Assembly (NCBI RefSeq): GCF_002909235.1
Contig: NZ_PHQQ01000027.1
Span: 28,972 to 92,971, forward strand
Reading direction: 5' to 3'
Source of the DNA: Arenibacter catalasegens
GTDB taxonomy: Bacteria > Bacteroidota > Bacteroidia > Flavobacteriales > Flavobacteriaceae
DNA: 64,000 nt
The notes below the pieces were generated by a model, which was given only the letters and a program-made list of their open reading frames with translations, had not been told where the DNA came from and did no database searches. The translations under genes were made by a program, and so were the position numbers. Of this stretch, positions 18,827 to 28,808 are shown piece after piece (position 1 is the first letter of the stretch; each line of letters begins with the position of its first letter).

Positions 18827-18947
18827 TAAAGAATGGTTTTAGATTTATAATTCTTTGTAAAAGTGATATAATAAACATCAAATATTTTTATCGAACAAAA
18901 ATTGAAAATATTAATAGGGTGCAACACATTACAACCGTTAATTCATT

Positions 18948-19778
18948 TTATCTTTTGTTAGTTTCCTTTTCGTTGACCTGAACAAAAAACCAATCCAACA
19001 ATTCCGGGGTATCAAAAGCCAGATGCCAGCTCCCATGACCAACACCGGGAAACTCATTATATTTTGGATTTCCACCCGCCTTTTTAAGTGCGGTAACCAT
19101 ATTTCGTGAAAAGTCAACAGGAACAGTTTTATCATTGTCACCATGAAAAACCCATAGGGGCACATCAGAAATATTTTTTGCAAGATCAGGATTACCTCCA
19201 CCACAGATGGGTATGGCTGCGGCAAACATTTGAGGGTGGGTTAGGATGTAATGCCAGGTTCCAAATCCGCCCATGGATTGACCGGTAATATAGCGTCTAG
19301 TGGTATCTATATTAAATTCTTCTTCCAAGGCAGATATGGTTTCAAAAACTAAAGATTCAACATTGGGTTGATTATATCTTCCTCGTGCAATCAGGCCTTC
19401 TCTTTCAATCTTTCCCAGAGACCTCCCCCAATCAGCGCCAGGTGGACATTGGGGCACAAAAATAAAAGCAGGGTATTTTTTTCTATTTTCTAAAGTGGAC
19501 AACACTTGTGCTGCCTTAGAACCCGCAATTTGCTTGATATTATCTGTACCCCGCCCTGCTCCTCCCGACAGACATACTACCAGGGGGTACTGTTTATTGG
19601 GATTGTAATCCAAAGGCATAAGCAAGCGATATTGCAGCGTATCTTTCTGCATGTTGACATAGGTTCTTCCGCTGAACAATTCAGCCGTTTTAGGCACCTT
19701 GGTCTGGGATACCGATTTGGTTACACCAAAACTGAATATGCCAACTGCAATTATCAATATTTTTAAAAACTTCCTCAT
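18948..19778 (-). CDS. Secreted alpha/beta hydrolase (esterase/prolyl-oligopeptidase-like)
   Basis: A 276-residue secreted alpha/beta hydrolase. The signal peptide is followed by RTYVNMQKDTLQYRLLMPLDY, an oxyanion region LVVCLSGGAGRG, the nucleophile S168 in ITGQSMGGFGTW, the acid D216 in HGDNDKTVP and H248 in FPGVGHGSW. This matches the esterase/dienelactone-like family found in polysaccharide-degrading bacteria, some members of which are carbohydrate esterases. The gene is 53 bp downstream of the PhoD-type phosphatase on the same strand and probably forms an operon with it. Confidence 0.86.
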   Translation of the reverse strand: MRKFLKILIIAVGIFSFGVTKSVSQTKVPKTAELFSGRTYVNMQKDTLQYRLLMPLDYNPNKQYPLVVCLSGGAGRGTDNIKQIAGSKAAQVLSTLENRKKYPAFIFVPQCPPGADWGRSLGKIEREGLIARGRYNQPNVESLVFETISALEEEFNIDTTRRYITGQSMGGFGTWHYILTHPQMFAAAIPICGGGNPDLAKNISDVPLWVFHGDNDKTVPVDFSRNMVTALKKAGGNPKYNEFPGVGHGSWHLAFDTPELLDWFFVQVNEKETNKR

Positions 19779-19831
19779 TTCCTTTATATTCCTTCTTTAG
19801 GGAACTTCATTGAAACTAACTTCCTTGTCAT

Positions 19832-21340
19832 TTAATTTCGGCTAGTTTTTTCCGTCTCATAAAGTAAATTTCCCTTTTCATCATAATGTTGAAAGATTGC
19901 CACTGGAATACTATCCTTTCTTTGCACTGTAACAGACAAAAATCCACCACTTGCAGACTCCTGATCTCCTTGAATATAGAATTGCTTAATCAATTTATCG
20001 GGATCGGTCGATTCGGGATCTCCTGCCAGGCGTCCAGGGCGTGAATTGTTATCTACCAGGGAACCTGTAGAAAATTCTTCAAATCCACTCGGGTGCATGG
20101 CGTGGTATTGCCAATGCCTGTCGCCACATATGATATAAAGATTTTTATCGAGAAAACCATTATCACCCAACCATTTGAAAATTGCTTCTCCCTCATACCT
20201 GAAACCGTCATGATTTACATGATTATCTGTTTTGTATGCATCATCAGGACCTACCATAGGAGTTGGAGAAATTATTAGTTTAAAACTGGCATCGCTCTCC
20301 TTTAATGTCTCCTTAAGCCAATGTAATTGCTCCGTTCCCAACAGCGTTTTGTCGGGGCCATCTTTCATTTCATTGGGACTTCTATAGTCCCTCCCTTCCA
20401 AAAACCAAACCTGAAGATCGCTGCTCATCTGATGGGTACGATACGTTTTAGCATTTATGTCCTCTAGATCCACCACAGGTAATTGCTCCTTAAAATTCTT
20501 TATCCCCAATTCATGGGATATAGGAAACTCCTGAAAAGGGTCGGCATCGTTGAATCTATAATCATGATCATCCTTTTCCCAGTAGGTTCCCACCTTGCTA
20601 AAAAGTTCACGAAACCGTGGTTGGGCAAATTGTTCGTGGTATTTTCTGCGCATCCCTTCTTCATCCACCACTTCCATTCCCTTATATCCTCCAGGGTTCG
20701 GATTCTTCCCTGCTTTGACGGCTCTGTCAAAGTTGGTCTTGTGGGGATGGTCAAAGTAAACGTTATCACCTGTACCAATGAAGTAATCTGGGTTCAGGTT
20801 TTGGATAGCCCTCAATGCCGGATACCCTAGAAGCTTGTCTTCTCCAGAATACGCCGTACCTTCCTCATATTTTCCGAAATGGAAAAAATAGTGGTTCATA
20901 CCCGTTACTACGACCAAGGATAATTTTGTACTGCTATTTGGTCCAGGCAAGGTTTTAAAAGTCGCTATTTCACTTTCAAAAAGTGTATTCTTGTCACTAC
21001 CGAATTGGAGACGATAGAAGTATTTATTTCCTGGCTCCAGACCTTCAATTTTCTTTTTTACAATAAAGTCGTTCTCTGATCGAACCTTAGAAAAGTCAGA
21101 ATACAAGGGATTATCAAAAGTAGCATCCTTATCAATTTCAAATCTCGCGACACCATCTTTACCGGTTAAATCTCCGTTGATCAAGCTGTCAGTAAGGGTT
21201 AATCTGGATTGTAGGATTACGGATGTTGAAGTGGCTTCACCAGCCATAATTCCTTGTCCCAGATAAATGTCCTGAACCATGGGTTTGCAGGAGCTAATTA
21301 GGGCGGTGATCAGAAGGGTTCTTATAATTGTTTTTATCAT
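19832..21340 (-). CDS. PhoD-type alkaline phosphatase lipoprotein
   Basis: I start at 21340 (MIKTIIRTLLITALISSC), which gives a lipoprotein signal ending at Cys; a longer frame begins 19 codons upstream. Metal and catalytic motifs of PhoD-like enzymes are visible: GTGDNVYFDHPH, YWEKDDHDYRFND and ICGDRHWQYHAMHP. An N-terminal fibronectin-like domain with YFYRLQFG precedes the catalytic part. The protein should cleave phosphodi- or monoesters outside the cell. It sits upstream of the secreted alpha/beta hydrolase and 80 bp downstream of the AlkD-like gene. Confidence 0.85.
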   Translation of the reverse strand: MIKTIIRTLLITALISSCKPMVQDIYLGQGIMAGEATSTSVILQSRLTLTDSLINGDLTGKDGVARFEIDKDATFDNPLYSDFSKVRSENDFIVKKKIEGLEPGNKYFYRLQFGSDKNTLFESEIATFKTLPGPNSSTKLSLVVVTGMNHYFFHFGKYEEGTAYSGEDKLLGYPALRAIQNLNPDYFIGTGDNVYFDHPHKTNFDRAVKAGKNPNPGGYKGMEVVDEEGMRRKYHEQFAQPRFRELFSKVGTYWEKDDHDYRFNDADPFQEFPISHELGIKNFKEQLPVVDLEDINAKTYRTHQMSSDLQVWFLEGRDYRSPNEMKDGPDKTLLGTEQLHWLKETLKESDASFKLIISPTPMVGPDDAYKTDNHVNHDGFRYEGEAIFKWLGDNGFLDKNLYIICGDRHWQYHAMHPSGFEEFSTGSLVDNNSRPGRLAGDPESTDPDKLIKQFYIQGDQESASGGFLSVTVQRKDSIPVAIFQHYDEKGNLLYETEKTSRN

Positions 21341-21419
21341 ACTATGGTCATTGTTGTCTAGGTTCAGTGTATGTTGTGTGTCCCGAAGGGCATCCAATAT
21401 ACCTTGTTGGCGGTAGTTT

Positions 21420-22076
21420 TTATGTATTCTTCTTGGCTAATCCCAAATAATGCTTTCGCGTCTCAGGGTCGAACTTCTCAATGGCATATCTTAAGGTAAC
21501 CCTAGGTAGCGTTGGAGCATACTCATCCAGAAAGCGTTTCAGTTTATTTTCGTCTCTTTTGCCTGCTTCCCTGATCCAGCTACCCACTGCTTTTTGGACA
21601 AATTCGTCTGAATCGCTTGCAAGAATTTCGGCAATTTTAAAGGTGTCATCCAATTCATTCTTTCTTATAAAATAGTAAGTACTTACAATTGCTGTCCTTC
21701 TTTCCATTGGATTTAGGGATTTTGCCAAATTATATAGTGGCTTTCTGTCCTTATCAAACAAATAGCCTCCAACAACGTAAGGTGCGGCCCTATCTACCAT
21801 ACCCCAATCGTCTATATATTTATGATTTTCAATATACGCCAGGTAAATATCCAGCCTCTCCCCTACGGAGGTTTTCTTATTACGTGCTTTCCAGTCTAGG
21901 ATGGATACTGCACCAAGTCGGTGATCGTAATTTTCGCCTCTTAGTAATTTTACAACCTCACTAACTAGCATGTACTGAAATTCTTTCGCTAAAAAAAACA
22001 GCTCCCTTTTAGGAATACTTCCTAAATATTCATTCCCAATAATTTTTAAGGTGTCAATGAATTCTTTTGCCGTCAT
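21420..22076 (-). CDS. DNA alkylation repair protein (AlkD-like HEAT fold)
   Basis: The 218-residue cytoplasmic protein is helical throughout and has the AlkD-like pattern: VVKLLRGENYDHRLGAVSILDW, then IDDWGMVDRAAPYVVGG, where W and D correspond to positions used in lesion recognition, and FVQKAVGSWIREAGKRD. AlkD-type glycosylases remove N3- and N7-alkylated purines from DNA. Length matches the family (220-240). It is the first gene of a possible operon with the PhoD phosphatase, which is functionally unrelated. Confidence 0.85.
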   Translation of the reverse strand: MTAKEFIDTLKIIGNEYLGSIPKRELFFLAKEFQYMLVSEVVKLLRGENYDHRLGAVSILDWKARNKKTSVGERLDIYLAYIENHKYIDDWGMVDRAAPYVVGGYLFDKDRKPLYNLAKSLNPMERRTAIVSTYYFIRKNELDDTFKIAEILASDSDEFVQKAVGSWIREAGKRDENKLKRFLDEYAPTLPRVTLRYAIEKFDPETRKHYLGLAKKNT

Positions 22077-22345
22077 TATCTTATTGATTCATTATTCTGC
22101 TTTGCTTTCGAAGTCATTTGTTCTCTATTTATAATTACCGCCATGGTCCTAGCTGTCCGTAGATAGGCGGTCAAGCACCTAATTTAGCAAATATAAACCA
22201 AACCTGCCTGCCGAAACACTCCAAGAAAATTTGTCTAGCCATACTTTTTTGGTATGGGAGGATTTTGTTACGTAAGCATGCTCCAGTAAATAATTTAATA
22301 CGGTGTTGTAGCACGTTTTATTACGATTTTTCGTATATTATAACT

Positions 22346-22486
22346 ATGGACTTACCAATTGAAGTTTTCGAGATACTTATTCCTGTGGCTATAATTAGTG
22401 TAGCGCTGGTTATAGTACATTACCTAACAAAAGGGAGTAGGAATTTCAGAAGCAGCAGAAATAAAAAGGCTAGGAAGCAGTTTTAA
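22346..22486 (+). CDS. Possible small single-span membrane protein
   Basis: A 46-residue frame starting at 22346 has one hydrophobic segment (FEILIPVAIISVALVIVHYL) followed by a basic tail (SRNFRSSRNKKARKQF), a positive-inside arrangement typical of small membrane proteins. It is the only plus-strand candidate here. No family is recognised, and short hydrophobic frames can arise by chance in AT-rich DNA. Confidence 0.35.
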   Translation: MDLPIEVFEILIPVAIISVALVIVHYLTKGSRNFRSSRNKKARKQF

Positions 22487-22570
22487 TCTGCTAAATTCAT
22501 CTTTTAGATTTATTGAAGACCAACTTTACCTTGTCGAAAAAGAAGATTATTTACCGAATGAACAGGGTTC

Positions 22571-23509
22571 TTATTTTAAAAAGTCCAGCATTTTTTTATT
22601 CACTGTCTCCGCTTGATCAATAGATAAAAAATGTCCTGCATTTTGTATTACTTCACCTTTCCCTTTTGGCAGCGTATTGGCAATTGCAACCGTTCTTTTT
22701 TCATTAATCATATCGTCATCACCAATTAAAACCAAAACAGGCATTTGTAAAGATTTTAATTCGTCATTGGAAAAAGGTTGCATGCTAGTTACAAATTTGT
22801 TTTCAGAATCCATTTTCGCACCTATTTTATATTGCTTTAAGTAGGCATCGCTAATATTAGCTACATTGCTGGACATGCTTTCCAGGCTTTGCGCAATTTG
22901 TTTTTCCTTTGAAGAAAGTATCGTAACTATATTTTTTAATAAATCCGTACTTGGTTTAATCCATGTAAAAGTTTGGGCAGGACTTAATAATAGTAAGCTT
23001 TTTATCTTTTTCTGATCGTCCAATGCTAGGTTAACAGCCAACCAACCCCCTCTAGAAGCACCAATTACATGAAAGCTATCCAACTCCAAAGCAAATAAAA
23101 CTTCTTTATACCAATCGGTAACTTTTTCTACACTTTCAATATCATTTTGCAAATAGGATTTCCCTGCTTCCAAAATAAAGTCGATCGCAAACACCCGATG
23201 GTTTTTGGTAAGTGATCCTATATTTGGATACCACATTGTAGAACTGGCATTCATTCCGTGAAGTAATACCACTGGTTCTGCATTTTTAGGGCCACTTACA
23301 ATAACATGTGCAATTCCGTTGGTTGTAGGAATATATAATTCTTCAAAAGAGACATTCCATAATTTTAAAGTCTCGTCATAAGCTTCAAAATAAGCTGCAT
23401 TTGAAGCAGATGGCTTTGTAATGTATTCCGGTGGATTTTTATATTTATCGTATTTGTCAGTACAACTAACATATAAAACAAAAAAAGTAAGCAATAAAAA
23501 TGGTCTCAT
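22571..23509 (-). CDS. Alpha/beta hydrolase lipoprotein
   Basis: I choose the ATG at 23509 (MRPFLLLTFFVLYVSC), which yields a lipoprotein signal; the frame extends 33 codons further upstream without signal-like sequence. The hydrolase core shows VVLLHGMNASSTMWYP, a nucleophile Ser in VIGASRGGWLAVNLAL, the acid region LVLIGDDDMINE and the final His in IQNAGHFLSID. It is an anchored esterase or related hydrolase of unknown substrate. It stands alone, with 700 bp of non-coding DNA upstream. Confidence 0.83.
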   Translation of the reverse strand: MRPFLLLTFFVLYVSCTDKYDKYKNPPEYITKPSASNAAYFEAYDETLKLWNVSFEELYIPTTNGIAHVIVSGPKNAEPVVLLHGMNASSTMWYPNIGSLTKNHRVFAIDFILEAGKSYLQNDIESVEKVTDWYKEVLFALELDSFHVIGASRGGWLAVNLALDDQKKIKSLLLLSPAQTFTWIKPSTDLLKNIVTILSSKEKQIAQSLESMSSNVANISDAYLKQYKIGAKMDSENKFVTSMQPFSNDELKSLQMPVLVLIGDDDMINEKRTVAIANTLPKGKGEVIQNAGHFLSIDQAETVNKKMLDFLK

Positions 23510-23609
23510 AGAATGCAATATACAATGGATAAATCCCAAATGTTGTGTGTGAATTGGATAAAGATAGAATAAACTAACTGGAGTTAGTGTTTTGTTCATT
23601 TTTTGCATC

Positions 23610-24290
23610 GCCCAAAAAACGAACCAAAAAACGCTAGGCTGATTTTTCTATTCTTGAAATCTACGGACTTTGCACGGCCGCAGCGTCCAGGCCGCTTTCA
23701 CTAAGGTGAAATGCTCTATGGACGCCTACCTACACCCGATGTGAAAACCCCTTGATTTACTACTAAAATAAAAATAGGCCGTTCCCTTGTTCCGTCAACC
23801 GATATGATGTCATTAAATCATTGACCATTATTGACTAGAGTTGAATATTGTCCTTGAAGTCCGTTGTAAGGTCTGTCTTCTTCCGTGGTGGAGATGACAT
23901 GGCCGTAAAGAATTATTGAAGCCTTGGAAATAATTTAGGCCATGGCATCGGTCCATAAAATCCAAAGATTTTAGGGGCCACATAGTGAAGAAGGGTCTTT
24001 TCTTTTGTTTCGTTTTCTTTGGACAAGCAAAGAAAATGAATAAGTTTGATGGTATTCATGAACCTCCTGCGGCGGTTTCATTGGACATGCAAAGCAATCG
24101 AAGATTCACAAAAACCAATAAGGAATAATAACAACCACTTGAATAAAATGAAAGTTGCGCGTTTATGTGCAAGAATTTTCCACAGGAAAATCAGATGCAA
24201 CAAATTGCGCGGACTACTTTTCTATAAAAAACCTAAGTACCCAAACAAAATTACTACACATAAATGTGCCATCTATTATGGATAATGATT
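23610..24290. other. Gene-free stretch with nested hairpins
   Basis: About 680 bp without a convincing gene. A nested palindrome lies at 23684-23724: outer arms CGTCCA (23684-23689) and TGGACG (23719-23724), inner arms TTTCAC (23696-23701) and GTGAAA (23706-23711). A 7-bp stem occurs at 23956-23973. The sequence near 24000-24040, rich in TTTTCTTTTG and GACAAGCAAAGAAAATG, looks like decayed remnant DNA. Confidence 0.35.
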
Positions 24291-24296
24291 AAAATA

Positions 24297-24330
24297 AAAA
24301 TGGCTGCCAAAAAGTATCGGCAGCCATTTT
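24297..24330 (-). terminator. Rho-independent terminator of asnA
   Basis: Perfect 12-bp arms (24297-24308 and 24319-24330) around a 10-base loop, with AAATGGCTGCC as the core of the left arm. On the minus strand a T-rich stretch follows, and the site is 26 bp past the asnA stop codon. The A/T flanks are symmetrical, so it may work in both directions. Confidence 0.85.
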
Positions 24331-24355
24331 AAAATTATTTTAAAGTGTGGGGTTC

Positions 24356-25399
24356 CTAAAAGAAAATGGGAATATTCCCTTGCTTACATTCTTCAATCAT
24401 TTCTTCGGGCCAGATACTGGTCTGAATCTCTCCAATATGCGCTTTTTTCAGAAAGAACATGCAGAGACGGGACTGACCTATACCACCTCCAATGGATAAA
24501 GGAAGTTCATCATTAAGAAGCATCTTATGCCACATTAACTCTTTTCTATCTTCTGCTCCTTCAATTGCCAGTTGCCTATTAAGTGCTTCTTTATCAACGC
24601 GAATTCCCATAGATGAAAGCTCCAAGGCATCTTCAAGCATAGGATTCCACAGAAGGATATCTCCATTTAGACCCTTTAGACCATTATCGGTTTCAGTGCT
24701 CCAGTCGTCATAATCTGGAGCTCTTCCATCATGCTTTATCCCTTCTGGGAGTAGCCCCCCAATTCCTATAATAAATACGGCACCATACTTTTTAGCAGCT
24801 TCTGTTTCCCTTTCCTTGCATGACAGATTAGGATACTGTTCTGCCAGTTCCTCTGTATGAATAAAAGTAATTTCTTCTGGAAGTACAGGTTTTAGATGAG
24901 GATAGCGCTCGTAAACAACATATTCTACCCTTCTAAAAATGCTGTAAATTTTACTTACAATATATTTTAGAAAATCAATAGTTCTTTCTTCTTTAATAAC
25001 CACTCTTTCCCAATCCCACTGATCTACATATATGGAGTGTATATTTGAAAAAACTTCGTCTGGACGTAATGCATTCATATCTGTATATACCCCGTAGCCT
25101 GACTCAATTCCTAATTGGGCCAAAGCAAGTCTTTTCCATTTGGCAAGCGAATGAACAATTTCAGCTTCAGCATCATCCATACTTTTTATTGGAAAGGTAA
25201 CAGGACGTTCTACGCCACTAAGATCATCATTAATTCCAGATCCTTTTTTCACGAACAAAGGAGCGGTGATTCTTCTCAATCTCAATTCGGACGACAAACT
25301 AAGCTCAAAAAAGTCTTTAATCAACTTAATTGCTTGTTCTGTTTCCTGCATATTTAATTGCGGATGATATCCTTTCGGGATTTGTAATTTATAATCCAT
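24356..25399 (-). CDS. asnA: Aspartate--ammonia ligase
   Basis: The 347-residue protein matches AsnA, which makes asparagine from aspartate, ammonia and ATP in the cytoplasm; it is related to class II aminoacyl-tRNA synthetases. Markers are RLRRITAPLFVKKGSGIND near residue 40, SGVERPVTFPI, the segment VYTDMNALRPDE, and SIGGGIGQSRLCMFFL near the C-terminus, which carries the class II motif 3 arginine. Length fits the family (about 330-350). It appears monocistronic and ends at a strong terminator. Confidence 0.96.
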   Translation of the reverse strand: MDYKLQIPKGYHPQLNMQETEQAIKLIKDFFELSLSSELRLRRITAPLFVKKGSGINDDLSGVERPVTFPIKSMDDAEAEIVHSLAKWKRLALAQLGIESGYGVYTDMNALRPDEVFSNIHSIYVDQWDWERVVIKEERTIDFLKYIVSKIYSIFRRVEYVVYERYPHLKPVLPEEITFIHTEELAEQYPNLSCKERETEAAKKYGAVFIIGIGGLLPEGIKHDGRAPDYDDWSTETDNGLKGLNGDILLWNPMLEDALELSSMGIRVDKEALNRQLAIEGAEDRKELMWHKMLLNDELPLSIGGGIGQSRLCMFFLKKAHIGEIQTSIWPEEMIEECKQGNIPIFF

Positions 25400-25631
25400 T
25401 CTATGTAACCTTTAATTAAATGATTAGCGATTTGCCATGTTATTGTTGAAAAATAAAACGCAAAAGTGCAATAAATAGAAGGAATATCAAAACAGTGATT
25501 AGTGATAAATAAAGATGTTTTATGGACTTCTTCCCGTTAAACCAAAGTGATAACTATTAAATGCATAAATAAAAGAGGCTTGATCATTATATGGTAAGAA
25601 AACTGGATTCGGTTCATTCAGAACTACTTAA

Positions 25632-25750
25632 TCCATGCTGCAAATTCATAACCAGCCAGCTAGCGTTGTTAGTTTTTTTATTTACTCCAAAACTCTAACA
25701 AGTTTGGATTTCATAACACGCTAGGAATAGGTCCAATTCTTTATATTCCA
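25632..25750 (+). repeat. Diverged single copy of the 119-bp repeat
   Basis: This segment aligns along its length with the tandem units at 61422-61779, sharing GCAAATTCA, the CAGCTAGC core, the block AGTTTTTTTATTTACT, ACAAGTTTGG and a CGCTAGGA-like end. It is clearly diverged, for example TAGGAATAGG where the tandem units have TAGGATTACC. It has the same orientation as the tandem array and lies just left of the catabolic island. Confidence 0.7.
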
Positions 25751-25829
25751 TGTTTCCATATGGTACTAACCAATCACTCTTTACCATTAAGAAGGTATGA
25801 ATTATTGCTTGATTTGAAGTTTATCCCAA

Positions 25830-28808
25830 TTAATGGCTTTTCCCTAGTTCGGTGAGATATTTCAAGAGGTCAATAAATTCACTCTCACTTAAGGAATTTG
25901 TCAGCCCGGCGGGCATCATTGAAACCTTACTTGCCTCACGAGATTCAATTTTACTTTTTTGCAGGGAAACTTCTGTTCCTGCAGAAGTTTTAATTTTAAT
26001 CATGTTCGCATCTTCAAAAATTATTGAGCCTGCATAAAAGTCTCCATTTATTGTTGTGATTGCAGACGATTTATAACCTTCTTTTATCTTTTTATTTGGT
26101 TCGATCAATGACTCGATGATGTAGTCTACTGGAGCACTAGCACCAATACTACCTAAATCAGGTCCCACATCACTAGAACCAACTCCCTTGAGTTTGTGGC
26201 ATGAGGTACAAGCAATTTGAGGCCTTAGATATATTTCCTTTCCATTCTTTGCATCTCCGTCTTTTAATTTTGTCATGAGATCCTGAGTACTTCGGCCATA
26301 ATTCGCATCAACAGAGGCGGTTTTTATAGAGCCTGCTTTAGCTAGGGCAGCCATTAATTCCTCTGCTCCCTCACGTCCGGATGCCTGAACAAAACGAGAG
26401 GCTTTTGCAGCGGTTTTGGTGGCTATGGTTTTTCCTTTCAATGCTGAACTTAAGGCGGTAAAGGCTCCTTCTTTCTTAATGACCGTCTTGATTAAGTAAT
26501 TGATTGTTTCTTCGTCAAGTTCTTTGTTTAACAGTTGGGTTATTGTTTCTACCCCCTCATCCAGGTCAACTTGGACTAGTGCAGCTACTGCTAACTTAGT
26601 TGTGCTAATAGAACGGTCTTCACTAATAATCTGCACAAAGAATTCACTAATGTCATCCGTATTAAACATCGCCAGACCTTGAGCGGCACTTTCTTGGATA
26701 GCATAGCTTGTGTTCGGCTTACTCAGTTTTTGTTTGAGTATATCGATAAATTTTGTGCTTTTCCAATATCCTGTAAGCGCACAGGCAGTTTCTTGAATAT
26801 ACTCATCGCCGAATGCAAAAAGGTCTTGGAGTGCCTTATCTTTATTCTTAGTGGGAAAAACACCTCTATTTTTTGCTGCAATTAATAGGCTGTTGGTCGC
26901 ATCTCTTTTGTGAGGGTGGCCCTTTACACTAGCAATTTCCGTAAGAAAATTTAATTGCTCAGGTTCACCCATTTTCCCTATTACTGTCAAGATGCCTGCA
27001 TCGGGATTTTTACTATTCTTATAAAAATCAATTAACGGCTGGGTCGCACTAGGGTCTTCTGTTGCTTTAAGAGCAAAGATGAGTGCGGCATCTTCTACTT
27101 GAAGTTTTTGATTTCCGTTGTGGACGGAAGGGAGCCAATATTTAGATAATATCCGGCAGGTTTGACGTAATGCAAATGAGTAGGATTGATCCATATTCGG
27201 ATTGTAGGCAAGTAGGGCAGTATTGAAGGCCTCAATTGACCTGAACTTGCTCAGCGCAGTAATCGCTTCACGTCGGACACTGGGATCTGAATCTTGAACG
27301 GCAGTTTTAAGTAAGACAAGTGCATTGGGCACTTTTTCATTCCAATAGTAGAGGACCCTAACAGCAGCTGATCGAGCACTTGCAGTTTTCGATTTCAATA
27401 CAGATTTCAGTAAGTCTATATCCATTAAATTGAGAGTCTGCACTGTCCATAGTGCTTCGAGTCGATGATGGTCGTAGTCAGGACCTTGAGAATTGAGGTT
27501 TCCCAACCACTTGTCTATAGCATGTATAACCTGGTTAGCTTCCCTTGTCTTTAACGTTTGTTTAGCTAGTAGTCTCACCCAGTTTTCATCTGCCGTCAGG
27601 AGGTCTAACAATTCAGGTATGCTTAACTCATTATAGTTGGGCTTATGAAGTAGAGGCCGTCCCTTTGCAGTAATTCGCCAGACTCGACCATTCACGTGAT
27701 CTCTTCGCTGATCGCGAAAATCAACTTCCCCGTGCTGTATAATGGGGCTATACCAGTCTGCCACATACAGGGCTCCATCCGGCCCCATTGTGATATCTAC
27801 AGGACGGAAGGAAATGTGCTTTGATTTTAGAAAAGTAGGCTCAAGTTTTGCGATATAGGAGCTTCCATCTGCTTCAAGGGAGTAGCGGTCTGTTATGTGC
27901 GCACGGAAATCGTTGGTAATGACATTACCCGTCCATGATGGTGGAAAATGTTTCCCACTAATAATTTCAATACCACTGGCTTTGGGACTGTTAGGGGTGA
28001 GTGAGGGCAAGGCTTGGGATTCGCCGGGAGAAGTTAAAAGAACAGCGTTTGGAAAACTGTGCCCAAAACCACTACCTGCACCATCAGCCTCAAAGGACTG
28101 ACCCCAATAATTGACTGAATGTCCCCAAGGATTTATATATCCCTTTGAGAAGATTTCCAAACGTCGCGTCTCCGTGTCATAGGACCAGATACCCGAGCCA
28201 TTGAGATGACGTGGTCCGTAGGCTGTTTCTACATTTGAAGAAACGTAAAAGCCTTGCTGCATATATATTTTCCCTCCAGGACCCCAACCAAGGCGATGGA
28301 GGGTATGGTGTGTATCTTCTGTTCCAAACCCAGTGAGTAAGACTTCTGATTTATCAGCTTTCCCATCACCATCTGTATCACTAAGATGAATAAGTTTGTC
28401 GCTGCTTGCAACATAGGCCCCACCTTGGTTATCTGGAAGTACCCCATTGGGCATAATAAACTTATCATAGAAAATGGTAGACTTATCGGCCACCCCATCA
28501 TTATCAGTATCTTCAAGTATTACAATCCGGTCACTTGGTTCCTCATTTACGTTTAATTGTGGGTACAAATGGCTACCACAAACCCAGAGCCTGCCCTCGT
28601 TGTCAAAATTAATTTGGGTAGGTTTTTCCATCATAGGGGTTGCGGCAAAAAGATTTATTTCGAAACCATCAACAAGAGAAAAGGAGGCCAGCTCCTCTTT
28701 TAGGTCTGGTTTTGGTATGTCCTGCAGGTCATTTTGTGCTTGTAGGGTTTGGATCAATAGACCGATACAGAGAAATAACTGTAATGTTCGTTTTATATTA
28801 TTAATCAT
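25830..28808 (-). CDS. PVC-type haem-binding protein: propeller, HEAT repeats and cytochrome c domain
   Basis: A 992-residue secreted protein with signal peptide, an N-terminal six-blade-like propeller of the putative membrane-bound dehydrogenase type (DGFEINLFAATPMMEKPTQI, YVADWYSPIIQHGEVDF), a long helical HEAT-repeat region (about 390-830), and a C-terminal cytochrome c domain with CTSCH at 867-871 and a distal Met in SMMPAGL. This architecture is best known from Planctomycetes and Verrucomicrobia, and is also found in Bacteroidetes. A periplasmic oxidation of a sugar or related substrate is plausible, but the reaction is not established. It overlaps its upstream SGNH partner by 4 bp (ATGA). 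Confidence 0.85.
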   Translation of the reverse strand: MINNIKRTLQLFLCIGLLIQTLQAQNDLQDIPKPDLKEELASFSLVDGFEINLFAATPMMEKPTQINFDNEGRLWVCGSHLYPQLNVNEEPSDRIVILEDTDNDGVADKSTIFYDKFIMPNGVLPDNQGGAYVASSDKLIHLSDTDGDGKADKSEVLLTGFGTEDTHHTLHRLGWGPGGKIYMQQGFYVSSNVETAYGPRHLNGSGIWSYDTETRRLEIFSKGYINPWGHSVNYWGQSFEADGAGSGFGHSFPNAVLLTSPGESQALPSLTPNSPKASGIEIISGKHFPPSWTGNVITNDFRAHITDRYSLEADGSSYIAKLEPTFLKSKHISFRPVDITMGPDGALYVADWYSPIIQHGEVDFRDQRRDHVNGRVWRITAKGRPLLHKPNYNELSIPELLDLLTADENWVRLLAKQTLKTREANQVIHAIDKWLGNLNSQGPDYDHHRLEALWTVQTLNLMDIDLLKSVLKSKTASARSAAVRVLYYWNEKVPNALVLLKTAVQDSDPSVRREAITALSKFRSIEAFNTALLAYNPNMDQSYSFALRQTCRILSKYWLPSVHNGNQKLQVEDAALIFALKATEDPSATQPLIDFYKNSKNPDAGILTVIGKMGEPEQLNFLTEIASVKGHPHKRDATNSLLIAAKNRGVFPTKNKDKALQDLFAFGDEYIQETACALTGYWKSTKFIDILKQKLSKPNTSYAIQESAAQGLAMFNTDDISEFFVQIISEDRSISTTKLAVAALVQVDLDEGVETITQLLNKELDEETINYLIKTVIKKEGAFTALSSALKGKTIATKTAAKASRFVQASGREGAEELMAALAKAGSIKTASVDANYGRSTQDLMTKLKDGDAKNGKEIYLRPQIACTSCHKLKGVGSSDVGPDLGSIGASAPVDYIIESLIEPNKKIKEGYKSSAITTINGDFYAGSIIFEDANMIKIKTSAGTEVSLQKSKIESREASKVSMMPAGLTNSLSESEFIDLLKYLTELGKSH

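Noticed and set aside
24046..24285. 79-codon plus-strand frame
   Set aside because: Composition is atypical, no motif is recognisable, and it lies in decayed repeat-like DNA.
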